From: Choanephora cucurbitarum
Taxonomy: Eukaryota; Mucoromycota; Mucoromycetes; Mucorales; Choanephoraceae
Reading direction: 5' to 3'
Assembly (NCBI GenBank): GCA_025331435.1
Contig: JAIWNI010000010.1
Location: forward strand, 434,001-498,000
DNA: 64,000 nucleotides
Below the pieces are notes generated by a model. That model saw only the letters and a list, made by a program, of their open reading frames with translations. It did no database searches and was not told where the DNA came from. The number at the start of each line of letters is the position of its first letter. Within the stretch, counting starts at the first letter, position 1. This document shows positions 45,955-59,540 of the stretch, piece by piece. The position numbers and the translations under genes were made by a program.

Positions 45955-48900
45955 CTAATGCATTGGTCTACGGGTCTGATTGTATTTGATAACTGCCTCT
46001 TCGATCTTTTTAAAGAAATCTTCCCTACTATGCTTGTCAGAAATCAGTAAGAATGGCTCCCATGTCCCGCTTCGCAAATAGATAGCAATGCCGGTTGGTT
46101 CACGCTTTATCGTCTGAATATCTGTAAAAGGTTCTTGCCATTCGACTGTAAGTTTTCTTGTTCGAATAAGCATCACTCTATTAGAAGTCAACATAGCTAC
46201 GCGCTCATCGTTTTGAACATGACAGTGGGCAATATAGATATCATTAATGTATTTGCCGCCATCAACATCTTTGAGCCAGTGTTGACCGATAGCTTCACGT
46301 AAAGAATAAGGCTTTAGCAAACCATCTGGCCCGATATATCGTGGGAAACGAACACGCTCAATCATGTTGGTATCTGCGGGAGTAGCAGTGTTTCGGATAC
46401 CTTCCGTGACATTACTTGTAAAATCAAACACACCGACAGCAGGCTTTGTTACAGCACTAGAGAGTTCGTAGATTTAGATACAAATTCCATAAACAAAGCA
46501 ATATTGATTTACTTACCCAACAAGCCCCTTTCCAAATCCTTTGATAAATCCTCCTACACCTTCTTTACTAGCTCCTTCTATAGGTCGTGTCTAACATAAT
46601 GAAAACAATAAAAAACAAAAGATGTTAGAGCGACTACTTTACAGAATATTGGGCACAAATTGCATACTACTAAACCAGAAAAGCCACTTGCAACGCTATT
46701 AGCAAATGAAGTAGCACCTTGAGCAACACCAACTAAAGCATGCTTTGGTCTGTTTCGAGCCATGTTCAATCGTCGGCGGTCCTGGTATTCTCTATCCATA
46801 GTAACAGCAGACAAGCCTTTGCCAATACTACCTGTGAACTTTGTGAAACTGTCCGAAACACCAAAGACACTCTTCTTAACAAACCCGCTGAAGCCCTAAT
46901 TATACATAATCGTCAATCATCAATCAAGCTTGAGTGAAGCAAATAAAAAGAAAGAAAGAAAAGAGTAGCGACATTACCTTTGCAATACCAATTCCCAAGT
47001 CTTGAGGTCTATCGCTCATAATCAAACCTTGCCAAGGCTCATAGAATAGTTCAGCAACACCAGAACTCAAATTGTTGAACAGGCCAACAGGATTACCTAA
47101 GAAGTCTGCAGAACCAAGGATGCGATGAACTTGATAGACGAATTGGTCACTGTAATGAATCATAATACGATTGGCCAAATCAGGACCACTTGCCATGATG
47201 TTTTCAATAGCAAGAGCATTAAATCTTAGAGGTGCTTGGTTGATGTTTCCAATTGTCATAGTCATAGCATTAACAATATACATCAATGGATTGTTAGACT
47301 GTTCGGCTCTAATATGGTTATAGTCTTGATCAGAACGTAAGAAGGAAAGATTGAATCGAATGGGCTGAATGCTAAACACTTCGAAATAGATCTGTGCAAT
47401 ACTGTTTTCTGATGTAACATTTGGAATATCGGTAGAGTATTCCCAGATCTTTGCATCTGGATCAGATTCTTTAGCTGAGGCGCCATCGTCTAATTGTGCA
47501 AAATCCATTACTGCATAAATGAATGATTCGTCAAGTTCCACACTCATCTCTTGAAGCAATATGGAGAAGTACTTGAAGTAAACAACACCATGGGAGCTAT
47601 CTTTTACACGATCAAGAGCCAACTGAACAGTAGGAAGTATCTTAGTGTCTTTGCGATTACGTTCGCCATTATCGGTCAAATTGGTAGGATATAATAGTAT
47701 AGGGAATATAGCACCGTAGACTTGATTATCAATTTGAACCCAGTCAATATTCCAACGCAAGGAGTGATACATGGTTGAGTCTGTTAGCTTCAAATCTATA
47801 CCTCTGAAGGTAGCATAGGCAACCTCTTGCAGTCGTCTATCAATAAGAGATATACCCATCTCTTTGATTTGGATTTGGAAAACGGCATTAACTGTCATAT
47901 CCATATCAGCTACTTCAAAGCCTTCCTTAGCAGCAGAATCAACAGAAGCCATAGAAGCAGTTGAGTTCACTCTAGAAAGAGGACCAGATACAGGCTTGAA
48001 AAGACTTTCGTTCTGTACAAACGGTTTCAGTTCAAGTATACGACGAGAGCCGTTGATCTTGACATCAATAGATGTAATCAAAGGCTTTCCCTCGCGGTTA
48101 GTATGACGGAAAGGAAGCATTGTACCAATCTCCTGTAAGTTGATGCTACGTTCTCGGCCATTGATATTCAAAATAATCTTTTTGTCCTTGTAAGCAGGTA
48201 GATCCCAAGAATAAGGGACAGATTGATGAGCTGGCAGTTGATATCGTTTAATACGGTTGCTTCGCACAGGACTATAGTCATCTCTAAGAATTACCGGGTC
48301 TTCTTGTCGAAAGGTTATATCTTCGCCTGTATTGTTGACTAACAAGTATGGCCAGTTATCGTCGCTCTCTTTTGTAAGCACAATGAAGATTGTAGCATCT
48401 TGGATGATTGTTGAAACACGTATCAGTGTGTCTTTGTTAGCATAATCACTTGTCAAACGAACATGAACATCACCTATATCTTGGATATTGAATGGTGCGG
48501 ACCATGCGTTGTCGTAGCCCTCAAACTTAATAGACAGTTGCTTCTCGTTTTGAACTCGGATGTTGTAGAGCGGTATACGTTCCTTAGCTTCCAGAATAAA
48601 GTCGTTCTTGGTTTCTGGTACACGGTATCGGATGTTCTCTGTTAGTTGATTGTTGAGCACAAAACGAGGCGTAATAGTAATTGTTTTTGTTAGCTTGAAT
48701 TTTCCTTGACCTTCCTGCACTGTGATGCCCACATGAATCTCTTCGGATCGATCTTGGTTAGGCAAAGCAACATCGTAAACACTACCGATTGCCTCAAAAC
48801 TCAAAGGTTGACTCCAATCCGATTTGTCTACCTTAATGAGTGTTCTATTGCGATTGTCAGCATGAGGATAAGAGTACATAAATGGCTCAGGCTTCGAACC

Positions 48901-51900
48901 AGGCTTGCACATTGTTACTGTTTCTCCTGACGAATATAAAGCATCCGACCAAGCTGGTTTCTCTTTGAAGCTGATAGGCAATCCAGTCTTGTTTATAATT
49001 ATGTATGGACTGAAGATGCTGTATTTCTTGGCTCCACCTGAGTTAGGAATATCAATACTATCAATACCAATATGCAGTTTTGTTTTGTCTTTCTTGTTGA
49101 TGAGCTCAAATGTATGATCAATATCCAAATCATCAGATCTCTTTGTACTGATGATAGCGTATTCGCTGCGGTTGTAGTCGGTATCAGGCATTTCAATGTT
49201 TAAAAGAACAAGATGGCCATTCTCAATAACATGAATAGGTGTCAAACCACCTTTTCTCAAGTAAGAACTAAAATCCTGACCAGTCGTCTTGTCGACAATA
49301 CGGAAGTTGAAGTCGTATGGAAGCAAATTCTCAATTTCAACAGGAGCACTTAGACGGATGTTCATTGCTGGGTATTGACCAAACAAAACATTGTTTTTGT
49401 CCAAGTTGGCACTCAATTGAAATATGAAAGGAGGCATGTTACCATTTTTGTCTTCTGAGGAGCAACTGATAGCAGATGGAGGCTTCTTACTAGGTGTAGT
49501 AAAGTCCTTCCAATGGAATGCTGATTGAGTCCATCGGTATCCAAAACCAGCATCAGGCCGGATACAGAACCTGTTTGTGTAAGCCTTCTCAATTGGTACA
49601 GCATAGTCTTCACCGGGAGAAACCTTCTGTACTGGTCCGTCCATTCTGCCTTCAGGGTCAACAGATGCAAGGTCGATAGATAAAAGAGTCTTGTTTTGAA
49701 TTACAAGTGCTGATCGAATCGTAACAATCTTAATGTTGTCTACTAACTTTATATCAAATACGATACGATGCAAGACATTTTTAATTGCAGGTCGTAACGG
49801 ATGCATGTGTTCTCCCTCAGTATCCAACTTGATGTCGCGCAGACTTTCCCACATAGCACCATCTACTTGGCTATCAATTTGCAGGTTCAAGTTATTACTT
49901 TGATATTGTGTGGCTTCACGACGCTTCCTCCAATCTTCAAACCACCAAGGCAAATTTTCTCCGTTTTTGATTTCTTTTATGACTGGGCCCTCTTTAGAAG
50001 TTGTAGAGTTCCAGACCATAATGTTATATCCTGTCCTGTTTCGCAACTCATAGGGTGCAACAGTGCCTCTTTCACCATTATAAGTGGTCTATAAGATACA
50101 AAAGCAGGTTGAGTCCTCAACATTCTTTTTTCACTTAACATTACCGCAACTTACATTCTTTTGCTTATCAAGCAATTGCATAGTGGACATTGCACTTTCC
50201 AAAAATGTATGCGTTACATTCATATTGAGGATCGAATTAGAAATAATCTTGACAGTCAAAGGTTCATTTTTGTTGGTAGGATTACGCGCCAATTGAAGTC
50301 TGAAGTTCCATGGCTCCAAAAGTGGTTCCCAGTGTGAGTTTTTGATATTGAAGTAATTGATGTAGGTAGAGAACTCTACTGATGCGAGTAAATTCTTTGA
50401 CCAGTTACCCACTTCCACATTAAATGGTTTAAGGTTCATATCAATCATGGGTGTTTCGTGCAGTTCCTCAATCAAGATAACTTGTGCGCCTTGGAAGGAA
50501 ACTCGCAACAGCTCTTCAGCCAAACCAATCTCAGTCGGGTCAAGTTCTTTGGTCGTGCTTGACAAGTTTTGAGAAGCTAATGCATTAGATGAGTCATTGT
50601 TATCTTGTTGCATACTAGCACTGAAGAGCTCATATGCTTTGTTAAAGATATCAGTGACAAGCATAGCATCACGATAAGAGAGACGAAGCACAAGAGGATC
50701 AATGTTCATCACAAGCTCAGTGAGCGCAGCCCCTTTCTCATTTCTTGGGTTACTGTTCATAGATAGGTTTACATCGAACGGTTGGATGAAACGTAGAGTG
50801 GACTTCTTTCGTATATCCATACGGCACAAGAACATACCCATTTGCTTGATCACAAGTGCAGTCTTGGTTTGCTGTGTAATCAAGAGCTCTTTAGTAGACA
50901 AAATAATAGCTTCAGAATCTGCACGGTCAGGATTAGCAAGCAAGATGAATTCAGCATCAACGATATTCAAGAGATATGACAAGTCCATGCCCTGGGGCTG
51001 TTGTTGCACTTGCTGCTTCTGTTGTTGTTTTTGCTGTTGTTGGCTTTGTGCTGTGTTAACTAGCTCATCTTGTTGGTTGTCATTGTGTACGTTTGTCTTG
51101 TTGTTAAATGGAAGTAAGAAAAAGTCACGCAGCAAGAGAGCATGGTCTAAGGAGAGAATGACCTTAGGACTCTTTACTGTCATGACTACAATGCCAGAAC
51201 GAACAGGATCAGGCTCTTTAAGGTCCAACTGGAGCTCAAACTGATGGCCATCTTCAATGACAGGTACAATGTGCTTAAACTGACTGTTGATGTCAGGTCT
51301 AGTGTCATCTACTGTAAGAGAATGAACCACAAGATTGACATCAATGGAGCTATCGTAGAACATATTGATCTTCACCTTGCTGTTGTTGAGTGCAATTCGG
51401 GATAAACTATCTGGTTGCTGAATGTTTTTGGGCTCCTTGGACTGATTCATATAGATTTCCAAGCCAATTGTGTCTACATCCAATGACATTTGAATACGAG
51501 GCAATCCATTCATTTTTTCATTTTCAATGAGGGATGCTCTGTCTTGTTGTTGATTTAAGACAGTGGATGTCAATGAATCTGCAGAAGAGCCTTGACTATC
51601 CACTTCATTCGAAGACTCGTTATCTCTGGAGGATACGCGAGAAAACATATTGATGGCTTCCATAAAGAAGATATATTGCCTTTCGGTCAAGCGCATGGTT
51701 ACGTTTGACAGATGACCTTGTACTTGAATATCCGGTCTTTCTTTGCTTTCTTCCTGTGGTATCTCAAGATTGAAAACTAGATCTATATCGTCAATCATAG
51801 GCAAAGTCTGAAGTCGTTTGTCAAAGTAAAATTTGGACGTAAGATTCATAGCCCTTAAACCAGCTTTGATTGTGTTAATACAACCATATGATGTTTCTAC

Positions 51901-54900
51901 AAAAGAATTAGATGCCCAAATTTCACCCAAATGAGCCACAACCACATCTGAAGGATTCTGATGCAACTCAGGAAACAAGACGACTGGGGTCTTAACCACC
52001 ACATCAAAATGCATCTTTGTTGCAGCCTGACTTAGTTGTTGAGCTGATTCAAGAGCAGCCTGTTGAGCACGGTCATAAGTGGACTTCATTTCTGCAAATT
52101 TGCTAAAGTAGTCAAGGAATTGAACCACTGGCTGCTCCAAGAAGGTGAACTGAGCTGATCCCATACGAACATATACAGCATGATCGTAACCTGGGTAGCC
52201 ATCCCGACCGTCGTTGACAAAGGAGTTGTAACGAAGATCAATTAACTCTTCGCCTTGGATAGTCAGCAGTTGGTTATCAGTATCATCTGTTAGAGTAAAG
52301 TTGGCAAATTTAGCTGCCAAATTGACTTGTCCGTCTGTCAAGATAATAGATGAATCGCCCAAAGATAATTCACCTGTAGCAAGTCGATTGCCATCATTAT
52401 TGAGTACAAAATTGACACTATCAAGCAAAAGTCGAACATAAATATTGCTGTTCTGTTTCTTTGCATCAGGTGGGGGTTGTGATTTAGATATACTGAATGA
52501 AGACTGGCGATGAAGAAGTGCACCACTTGGACGAGATGGCAATGATGGTGGCTGGGAAGTAGTCTCTTCATCCACAAAAGTTTGCAAAAGGAAGTTGTTT
52601 AGAGTCAAGACAGAACTTTGAGTCACAATGAAGTTTAGGGTAGACAGAGTGACTTGAACTGTTTGATCAATGCCCTTGTATTTGGTAATGTATTCAGGAC
52701 TTAGCTTGTCACAGCGGATGTATTCAACATTGACAAGGTTCTTGTCAGCCTGTCGGTTTGCCTCTTGTTGCTGCTGCTCATGCTGACCTAAGATAGCTTG
52801 TTGTTCAGAGGTAACTAAATACTTGAATTGGCTTCCATGCTGCATGCAATCAGCAACGTCAAGCGACCCTAGAGATACATTGACAGACATATCCATTGGT
52901 CTCACACTGCATCCCAAAGCAAGATTCTTAAAGTCAACTTGGCATAGAAGAGTCTCTTCTGAGATGTTGCTAGGTTTGGCTTGTAGAACATTAGCAAGTA
53001 CACGATCCACTTTAAAATCAAGACGAAACACAAGTTCCTCTATATTGATGGCATCCTTGTCTTTCTTTTGTGACATTGAGTGGGTCATCTCAGTTGCATC
53101 TGTTGTCTCTGTTTCAGCTAAGGACGAAGAATTTGTGTCTTTGTCGCTGTTGGTTTCATCATCATTGACGAAGATTTCGTCATTCTTTTTGTTCCATAGC
53201 GGCGTGTTCATTAAGTTAAACCACTTTTGATCTACCTGATTCGCTTTTGTCATATTCATATAATCTTCGTCTATCTCGATTTGATCTTTGCTGCTACCAA
53301 GCACACCAGAAGCCTCAATAAGACGAGGTAGTTGCATGATAGCACGATATTTGGTATCAGAGAAATTAACTTTGAGTAATGGTAGATGTCCAGACAGCTT
53401 AAAGCGAGGCATCTCCACTGATTTGCGAATGATACAAAGCTCGGCCAAAAATGTCATATCAATGCGATCTACTAAGTGAAGGTATTCTAATTCTTTTCGT
53501 GGGCTTCGTACTTGTGAGAGGCAAGTTTCAATTGAATCACCAACAAGAATCTTAGTTTGTGTAAGTTTGACAATGAATTTGTCGTACATCAATTGACGCA
53601 GCTGAATATTATCCTCAACAGTCATGTCAGAGGCAGACTTGGACTTGATCAAAGATAATACTTCAGGAGGTGCTAATTGACTTTCCACGTTAATATGACC
53701 AGCATCGATCACAATACCGCGAGATTGAATTGAGCCACAGTCTTCAGGTACAATAATGACAGGTGCATCCATATCAATATGCAAATCAAGTGTGGTGTGT
53801 TGATCCAATGCAAATTCGAGACTGGCGCGTGTCTGATTCTTTATCCCTTCCAGTGTGTCGCCAGCTACCTCAATCAATGCATTAATACTGTCCGCACTGG
53901 TTTCAGGAGGTGTGAAGAATTTGATGATTTCATAAATGATGACAGGATTGTAAATAATATCAATGTTGCGCATAAACAAAGAAGCAGCATTATCAGCCCT
54001 TTCGTCTAAAGGCTTATGTTCAAATTCAATAGTGAAGAATGGATCGCTTTGTTGAACGAGATTGGCAGCAATAGAAGACTTTCTTCTCTTTTTCTCATCA
54101 TCATCAACATCGCCTTCTTCCTTCTTGTCTTTAGCTCCCATTAGTTTGTGATAAGGAGAATCAGTATGTAAACCGTCATACAAACACAAGTCGCCCAGGG
54201 CAGCAGATGCTGTAAATGATTCAACATATTGAACCATGCCTACTGATACATTGTCAAATACCAGCGATATTAAATCAAGAGGCTTATTGTGAGGATCCTT
54301 TCGAACGGTAAATGACCCTTTGTTCAATCGAGTGTCTAATGATAATAACATAGTCTATAAAAAACAGATAAACTGCTTAATAGAAATGATAATAATTCAG
54401 TCATCCATACACTTACATCTTTAGGTAGGTCGATTGAAGCGGCAATAGCAGCTTTCTCAGCGTCATAATCAATCACATCATAAAATTCAAGCTTCTGTTC
54501 CTCTGTAATGACAATATCGTCGTCTTCAGATGCATTCTATATTGAGAAATATGGAAAAGACAAATTGAGTTTATTTGCGTCTCTCTCTATCACCTTACTT
54601 ACTTGGCCAGTGTTTGCATTAGTTCCATACCACCAACTGCTGATACCCCAGCCCTGATTTGCTTTGTTAGCAGCTGCTTCCTCTTTTCTTTTCTTTTCAA
54701 TGGCAGCTAATAAAAAGCAGGATGTTATTTCAACCGAGACAACCTCTTACTCTTCCATCTCAATTTACCTAAACGGGCCTTTTCACTACGAAGCTTTGGC
54801 TTAGCCAAACTTCTGTAGAACCGAAGATCCTCATAGCTTAACTCTCTTTCCAGCTCATCCATTATTTTAAGTTGTTCTGGTGTTGCACGATCCAGCTTAT

Positions 54901-56286
54901 ACTGTACATAACAGGCCACATAACGTTTACGGTCCTCACTTCTCTTTTTGATACGTTTCCATGTCCAACGTTGATTACGCTCATGAATTTCCGACAATAC
55001 AGCTTGACCTGCAAAGCGAAAGTATTCTAGTGGGTCCGACTTGGGAGTCACATCAGCAGGAGGATGAAGATGCTTATATTTTTGCTTCTTTAGATAGGAA
55101 TGAAACAAGTCAATCATCAGAATGGTATCTCGGTATTGCTCATTATCCACAGTAAAAGAAAGCTCGTCAAACAAAAGTGAAGCTTCCACTTTAGGCGTAG
55201 TACCACCAAAATTGTTATGGAGCTTGACACGACCTGTGCCTGATACAGGTTTTAAAATATACTGATGTTCTGCAGGCACATGATGCTTGGTAGCAATCTT
55301 AACTTTCGAATTAGTACATGACAACAATAATCATCTTCATATCCATACCAAGCTCTTAAAAGTGTCATGATCTTGACTGTCTGATAGTGTAGGTGCGGCT
55401 GTGTCCCAATAGATAGAAAGTGATTCCAATGTAGCAAGCTATAGAGTTCATTCATTTAGTGCCTTCATTCTTTTTTTGTCATCATGACAATCCATACCTT
55501 ATGCACAGTATTGACAGTTTCACTGATAGTGCTAGCAACCCAGTTTTCATCTGTTGTAATGGCTGATAATTCGCTCAAAGTAATACCAGCAGCGAATCGG
55601 TGATCAGTCGAAATATTGTCTTCATATCGAACATGAATATTTGTAATAGAAAACTGAAGGTTGTTTAAAATTCGAGTCATCAGCTGGTTGGCAAAGGTAT
55701 CGTTCTTAGCGTCATCAGCGTCAGGTTGATGATCACTAACAAGCTCGGCATTCTCCAACTTGCGTATCTTGGCTTCATGCTCTCTTTGTGCAATTTGCTC
55801 AGCTGTCATCTATTGTTTGACCATCGCAGTATTATTAGTTTTTGCTTAGAGCACTGTGTTATTCTTGCTTACGGTAGACTCGTTTCTCGGAACAGCTAAA
55901 ACATAAACGTCTTTTATATGAACTACAACAGGCTTTCCACGCAAATTGTTCCAAGGGATTGTTAAGGTAAGTTCACCAAGATAACCTGAAAAGCGATGTT
56001 AACTGTAAGAATCATCCGGATCGCACTATGCTTGTACTTTACCTTCTAGTACATCGACCGGTAGATTAAATTTATCGAGTGCTTCTCGTTTCAGCTTTAG
56101 ATCTCGCAATGTCACCTCACCTAGGTGGTAAGTTGGTTACTTTTTTTTTCTGTTTCAAAAAAATCATTATTTTTAAACAGCAAGCTTACCTGACCAGATA
56201 CCAACTTTAAGCTGGCTATAGTTCAGATTAGAAACATAAGCACCCAGAACTTTGTTTAGTAAGCTGGAGACAACAGACTCCAACAT
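45955..56286 (-). CDS. VPS13: VPS13, bridge-like lipid transfer protein (13 exons, 3192 aa)
   Basis: Exons (minus): 56286-56190, 56120-56043, 55985-55873, 55809-55498, 55438-55349, 55297-54751, 54706-54603, 54536-54417, 54354-50155, 50088-46978, 46898-46668, 46590-46517 and 46456-45955. They close exactly at 3192 aa; yeast Vps13 has 3144. The N terminus [18 protein letters not shown] is the chorein domain, with GVIWSG-like turn and [20 protein letters not shown] after it. The middle is a long repeating-beta-groove region with a poly-Q insertion (near 51000-51050). The exon of 3111 nt holds the adaptor-binding (VAB/SHR-BD) region ([19 protein letters not shown]) and the C terminus holds the DH-like and PH-like ends ([36 protein letters not shown]). 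VPS13 channels phospholipids at organelle contact sites and expands membranes such as the prospore and autophagosome. No break seen. Confidence 0.95.
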
Positions 56287-56404
56287 GTTGATAGTAATTT
56301 ACAAAAAGTGAAGAAAAAGTGAATTTATGCAAATATGACGTACAAATCCCAAAAAGAAAAAAAAAGATGATAAAAAAGCGCGGTTTTCAAAAAACAAGTT
56401 TATT

Positions 56405-59007
56405 CTACACTTCTCCATTTGAGTTTCTGTTGAGACCATCATTGTTGGTGGGAAACTGGATAGCTTCATGATCATGTCGACACTCCCATAAGCTTAGCTG
56501 ATAGAGTGTCAAGACAACAAGAAAATGAAGCAGCAATGAATACATGATGAAGAAATAACGAGACCACTTATGACTGAAAAGCAGTCGAGTCAATTGCAAT
56601 GTCAACTTCTCAATAGGATTCAATGCATTGTATCGACGATTTTCTTCCTGTGATTGGTATCAGTAAGCATTTTCTAAGCAAACCTAAACAAGCACACTCA
56701 CCTTCTTGTGAAATTGTGTGAAAGGATTCATGCTTTCTTCGTACAACTTTCCATATTTGTCAGAAGGGTCATCTGCTTTTAAAGAAGATCGTCTGAAGCT
56801 TCGAGTAGGATAGTTACTTGGCTCACTGCTATCCATATTGACAGCTACAGATGAACGCTGATTCACAAGCTCGCCTTCTTTCCAGACATGCACAAATTTA
56901 AGTCGCTCATATAACTTTAGATTGTCTGCCTTTAGATTTTGTACTTCAGTGCGTGCATCATACAGGCTTGTCTCAAGAGCACGAGTACGTTCTTCTAGTT
57001 CAGCATTACGCTGTCTAAATCGATCGCGCTGACTCATGACAATAGGCAATATACTCTTTTCATCCTTAGTATGAGGCGTGAGGGATCCTTCAGGTGTCTT
57101 AGGACGATGCAAAGGAGAAATGGAACCTATCGAAAGGTTGTTGTGGTTAGACTGTTGACCGAGACGAAGAAGGTCTTCTTCGAGTCGCTGAACAAGTGTT
57201 GTCTTTGCCTGTAATGCTTTTGCGGCTGTATCCACTTCCTTTGCCTTTAGTTCGAATTCCTTTTGAAGATCGACAAGTGCCATCTTGACTTGGGTATAAT
57301 CGTTTTCTAACTTTTTGTTCTTCTCCATCAATCGAACTTCGAGACTGTCATGTACTGCTTCTTTCTTTAAAACATCAGTTGCATTAAAATCGCCATCTTC
57401 TTCACCTGTAGAGAACTCTACAAACTTTGTTTGACTGTTATTTGTCTTTCTATCGAAGCAACAATATCATATAGACTAATGCCCCTTACTTTCATAATCT
57501 GCAATTCGCGCTTGATTTCATCATAGTCTTCGTATCCTTTGTTCTTCTTCTTTAGGTTGTCTCGCTCTTCCAACTATAGATGAAATAGAGGTCAGATCCT
57601 ATCAAAATCATCTGTTTAAGACACAACTTACTAGTGCTTGATTCTCACCAGTTAAATCTTTAATCTTCTTAGTTAAGCGTGCCTCTGTTGACTTGTATAA
57701 ATCCTTGTATGTTTCAACATCTTTGATCAGCTTGTTGACCTCAGCATTATGTCGGTCATTCCTGGCGATGGTTTAGAGTTAGCCAAAAAAAAACTATCTC
57801 GATATTAAAGTAAACTTACTCATGCTTAGATTCATGCTGGGATCCAGACAGTTGTGCCAATTCTTGTTTTAAATCTTCCTATATAGATTCAAAACGATAA
57901 GTCAAAAGGTTACATAACTATGCTTTCTCACTAGTGGGAGGACTGACTTTACATTCTTTTTCTCAAGATGAGCAATTCGTCCATTGGCACGCTCCAAATC
58001 CATTGTGACCATATCTAATTCAGCTAGTTTACCGATAACTTCTTCATCTAGAAGAACAAAATTATCAGAACGGACAAGAAACCCCCCCCCCCTCTTCTTT
58101 TCTCTTTCTCCTTACCATATTTCTGCCCATGATTGATAAGTTGAGCTTGTGTATCGTCATGAGAATGCTTCAATTCTGTTAGCTGATCCAATGCTTGATT
58201 CAACTGTTTCTGCAAATCATACTCTCTGTGTAAAAGAAAAAAAAAGATAGACAAGATAAGCAAATTCATACATTCTTAGTTTGTCTCTTCCTTATTACCT
58301 TTCCTTGTATTGCTTGATCTTATCACTATATTGCTCCTTCATTTCTTGCTCTAAATGATCTTTCTTGTTTGCCTTTTTCTGATTCAAAGCCTCTTCTAGT
58401 TGAGCGACCTTCTGAACCAATTCTTCGTTTGTCTTTTCTAGCGTAGATAGTTGCTTTGAAGTTTCCTTTGTCTCTTCCAGTTGTTCTTTCAGATAAGTGT
58501 TTTCGTTGCGAAGTGAAATAATATCTTCTTGTTGAACACTTGAATCAATTGCAGCTTCAAAAAGTGGGACTGGGTCAGGTGCATCAGCTAGCAACTTATA
58601 CACTGTCAAAAACGCATTCTCTGCATATTTTGTACGTTTTGTGATATTGTCTATCTCTGCCTGATAACCTTTTTTTAATAAAAACGAAACGAATATGAAT
58701 TTCGTTCTTGTACAAGTCTATCTAACTGAGTCTAACAAACCTTTTAACAAAGGCTTGAACTTGGACACTTTTTCTTCATCTGGAATCTTTTTGAATTCTA
58801 TTCAAGGCAATAGGTTAATAATGCGTTGAACACGTATAAGCATTCAGCAATACCTCTTGTTTGTTCGGCTAGTTTTTTTCTTGAGACAAGACCATCTTTC
58901 TGGTTTTCTACGATCGTAAGCCCTTGTTGGTCCAACTCTTTCTGTAGACCAACTAACTGTATGCTTTTCCAATACTGAATAGCTGAGGAAAAACTCTCTT
59001 GACTCAT
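56405..59007 (-). CDS. COY1: CASP/COY1, Golgi coiled-coil membrane protein (674 aa)
   Basis: Ten exons: 59007-58854, 58797-58741, 58668-58299, 58225-58116, 58047-57953, 57878-57820, 57761-57632, 57573-57490, 57424-56702 and 56647-56405, together 674 aa (yeast Coy1 is about the same). After [20 protein letters not shown] and [20 protein letters not shown] almost the whole protein is coiled coil. The CASP C-terminal domain is clear: [16 protein letters not shown], then [11 protein letters not shown], and [20 protein letters not shown]. One membrane helix (about 625-645) is followed by a short lumenal tail; Tyr630 and His635 in this helix are the conserved pair of CASP, giantin and golgin-84. 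It tethers vesicles in retrograde intra-Golgi traffic. The acceptor of exon 9 was chosen (CAAAG) because the nearer TAG gives a stop. A poly-G run (58081-58092) lies in an intron. Confidence 0.92.
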
Positions 59008-59198
59008 ATTCCGGAAAAGAAAAAAAAGAAAGGACAGAAAGAGAGAATGAGTAAGTTAAACAGGTTTTTTTCTTAAAAAAAAGTACCGCCTTGTGCAACG
59101 TTGAGTTGAATTTATCATATTTATGCAAACTACAATAAGCTCAAACCAATTTCTTTCTCTCTATTTCTTTTCTTTTTACTTTTACTTCCATCATCACT
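59008..59198. promoter_or_regulatory. Shared divergent promoter region
   Basis: 191 bp between the start of CASP (minus) and the start of the 113-aa unknown gene (plus); C/T- and A/T-rich, so it probably drives both. No clear element could be fixed. Confidence 0.5.
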
Positions 59199-59540
59199 AT
59201 GAAGCGTGCTAAATGGCGTGTGGCCTGCTTAACCAAAAGCAACGAACAAACAGCTGTTGTGGCTGTATTTGAAAAAGAAGAAGATTTAATTAAATGGTTT
59301 AAAGATGTTGGTTTTTGGCCAGCATTACATAAGGTACAAGATGATGATGAAGAGGGCGAGTCACCGACTGAAGCCTACATTTATTCTACTTCTGAAAACG
59401 AGGCTAATAAAAAGGGCTTCTACAAGAAGGATCCGGGAAAAGGAGATGACAAGGCTGGCTATGATCACACTGAGGGTACCTTTCTTGTCCTTGCTGAGCG
59501 CACTACATTGGATACTATATACCTCTATCGCTATAAATAA
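59199..59540 (+). CDS. Small unknown protein (113 aa), single exon
   Basis: An uninterrupted ORF of 113 aa: MKRAKWRVACLTKSNEQTAV, a central VAVFEKEEDLIKWFKDVGFW, an acidic middle (VQDDDEEGESPTEAY), then KGFYKKDPGKGDDKAGYDHT and a last strand EGTFLVLAERTTLDTIYLYR. The pattern of alternating strands and one helix suggests a small alpha/beta fold. It has no signal peptide or membrane helix. I do not recognise the family. The context is a shared promoter with CASP, which hints at housekeeping expression but does not tell its job. Confidence 0.65.
   Translation: MKRAKWRVACLTKSNEQTAVVAVFEKEEDLIKWFKDVGFWPALHKVQDDDEEGESPTEAYIYSTSENEANKKGFYKKDPGKGDDKAGYDHTEGTFLVLAERTTLDTIYLYRYK

Noticed and set aside
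50702..51244. 180-aa plus-strand Cys-rich ORF
   Set aside because: Antisense to VPS13; the Cys run is the complement of the CAG/CAA poly-Gln tract.
52823..53230. 135-aa plus-strand ORF
   Set aside because: Antisense to the long VPS13 exon with no domain features.
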